Assembly: GCA_008508345.1 (NCBI GenBank)
Contig: QNGE01000281.1
Coordinates: 175,167 to 239,166 of the forward strand
Reading direction: 5' to 3'
DNA length: 64,000 bases
From: Paragonimus westermani
Lineage: Eukaryota; Platyhelminthes; Trematoda; Plagiorchiida; Troglotrematidae
The translations under genes and the position numbers were made by a program. Shown piece after piece: positions 63,715 through 64,000 of this stretch (positions are counted from its first letter, which is position 1; every line of letters starts with the position of its first letter). Under the pieces are notes generated by a model. That model saw only the letters and a list, made by a program, of their open reading frames with translations. It did no database searches and was not told the origin of the DNA.

Positions 63715-63797
63715 CATCCGTAGAAATAAGTATGATATGAATCTGTGGGAGGGACCGATGACAATGTCGCGACCGGAGTTCCTAAATTATCTTCACT

Positions 63798-63860
63798 TAC
63801 TGCTGAGTAGTCGGGGATTTGGTTTATTTTCAAGTTGACCATCACTTCACTTAATTGATA
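63798..63860. repeat. Repeat shared with 54.0 kb
   Basis: TTACTG.CGAGTAGT..GG.ATTTGGTT followed by ATTTT.AAG.TGA.C matches 54008-54066 with scattered changes. A weaker relative is at about 37950-37985. It probably belongs to the second SINE family. Confidence 0.5.
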
Positions 63861-63934
63861 TTCTATGCAAGAACGAAGGGCTCAACTATTGTTTGCTCAT
63901 TCATCTTTCTTGACTATTCAACCAGCCATCAAAT

Positions 63935-64000
63935 CTGTGTCCAAATGTGAAATTTCCAATCTTCCGGTATAGCTTTATAGCGAATTTGGTAGAGCACTTG
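63935..64000 (+). mobile_element. tRNA-derived SINE, cut by the window end
   Basis: It has the leader CAAATGTGAAATTTCCAATC and then a decayed A box (TATAGCGAATTTGGTAGAGC), in the same order as copy B at 42.2 kb. The rest lies beyond the window. Confidence 0.65.

Noticed and set aside
1..64000. CRISPR arrays, operons, prokaryotic defence genes
   Set aside because: No regularly spaced repeats or clustered long ORFs; gene structure is intron-based and eukaryotic.

Overview
This is a low-density eukaryotic nuclear window, most likely from a parasitic flatworm with a large genome (a trematode is my best guess). That placement is inference: coding exons are small and lie many kilobases apart, and the space between them is full of Penelope-like, BEL/Pao-like and tRNA-derived short elements. 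Nothing in it looks bacterial: there are no operons, and almost all the listed open frames of 60-110 codons look like chance ORFs.

The one host gene I can assemble is a bestrophin-type anion channel on the minus strand, running from 50131 down to a stop at 8920 with a poly(A) signal at 8769. Five exons are recognised by homology and have matching splice sites and phases: 49978-50131, 37151-37646, 28223-28425, 9574-9726 and 8920-9168. The 5' exon or exons lie upstream and were not found. One short internal exon expected in the 18.5 kb intron between 28222 and 9727 was also not found. The second exon carries about 120 extra residues, rich in Ser, Thr, Lys and Pro, that ordinary bestrophins lack.

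The introns are filled with mobile DNA. The 12.3 kb intron (37647-49977) holds a Penelope-like element with an uninterrupted reverse transcriptase plus GIY-YIG frame (40472-41971, plus strand, antisense to the channel). Copies of a tRNA-derived SINE in opposite orientations flank it. The same intron also holds a possible von Willebrand A-like ORF, and a duplicated segment joined through a single N (48236) that looks like two haplotypes of one locus placed end to end. The 8.7 kb intron (28426-37150) holds a decayed Penelope-like copy with a foreign segment inserted between its two domains. The 18.5 kb intron holds a GIY-YIG remnant, a perfect 420-bp tandem duplication at a TA microsatellite, a long inverted repeat with an extra tandem copy (16.8-21 kb), and a BEL/Pao remnant broken across three frames.

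The outer flanks (1-8.8 kb and 50-64 kb) hold few recognisable features: an inverted pair of hammerhead-core-like repeats at 4.1-4.3 kb, a divergent copy of the 16.8/20 kb repeat at 4.6 kb, a second tRNA-derived element family, and some ORFs of unknown meaning. All homology calls are from pattern recognition by eye; no search was run.
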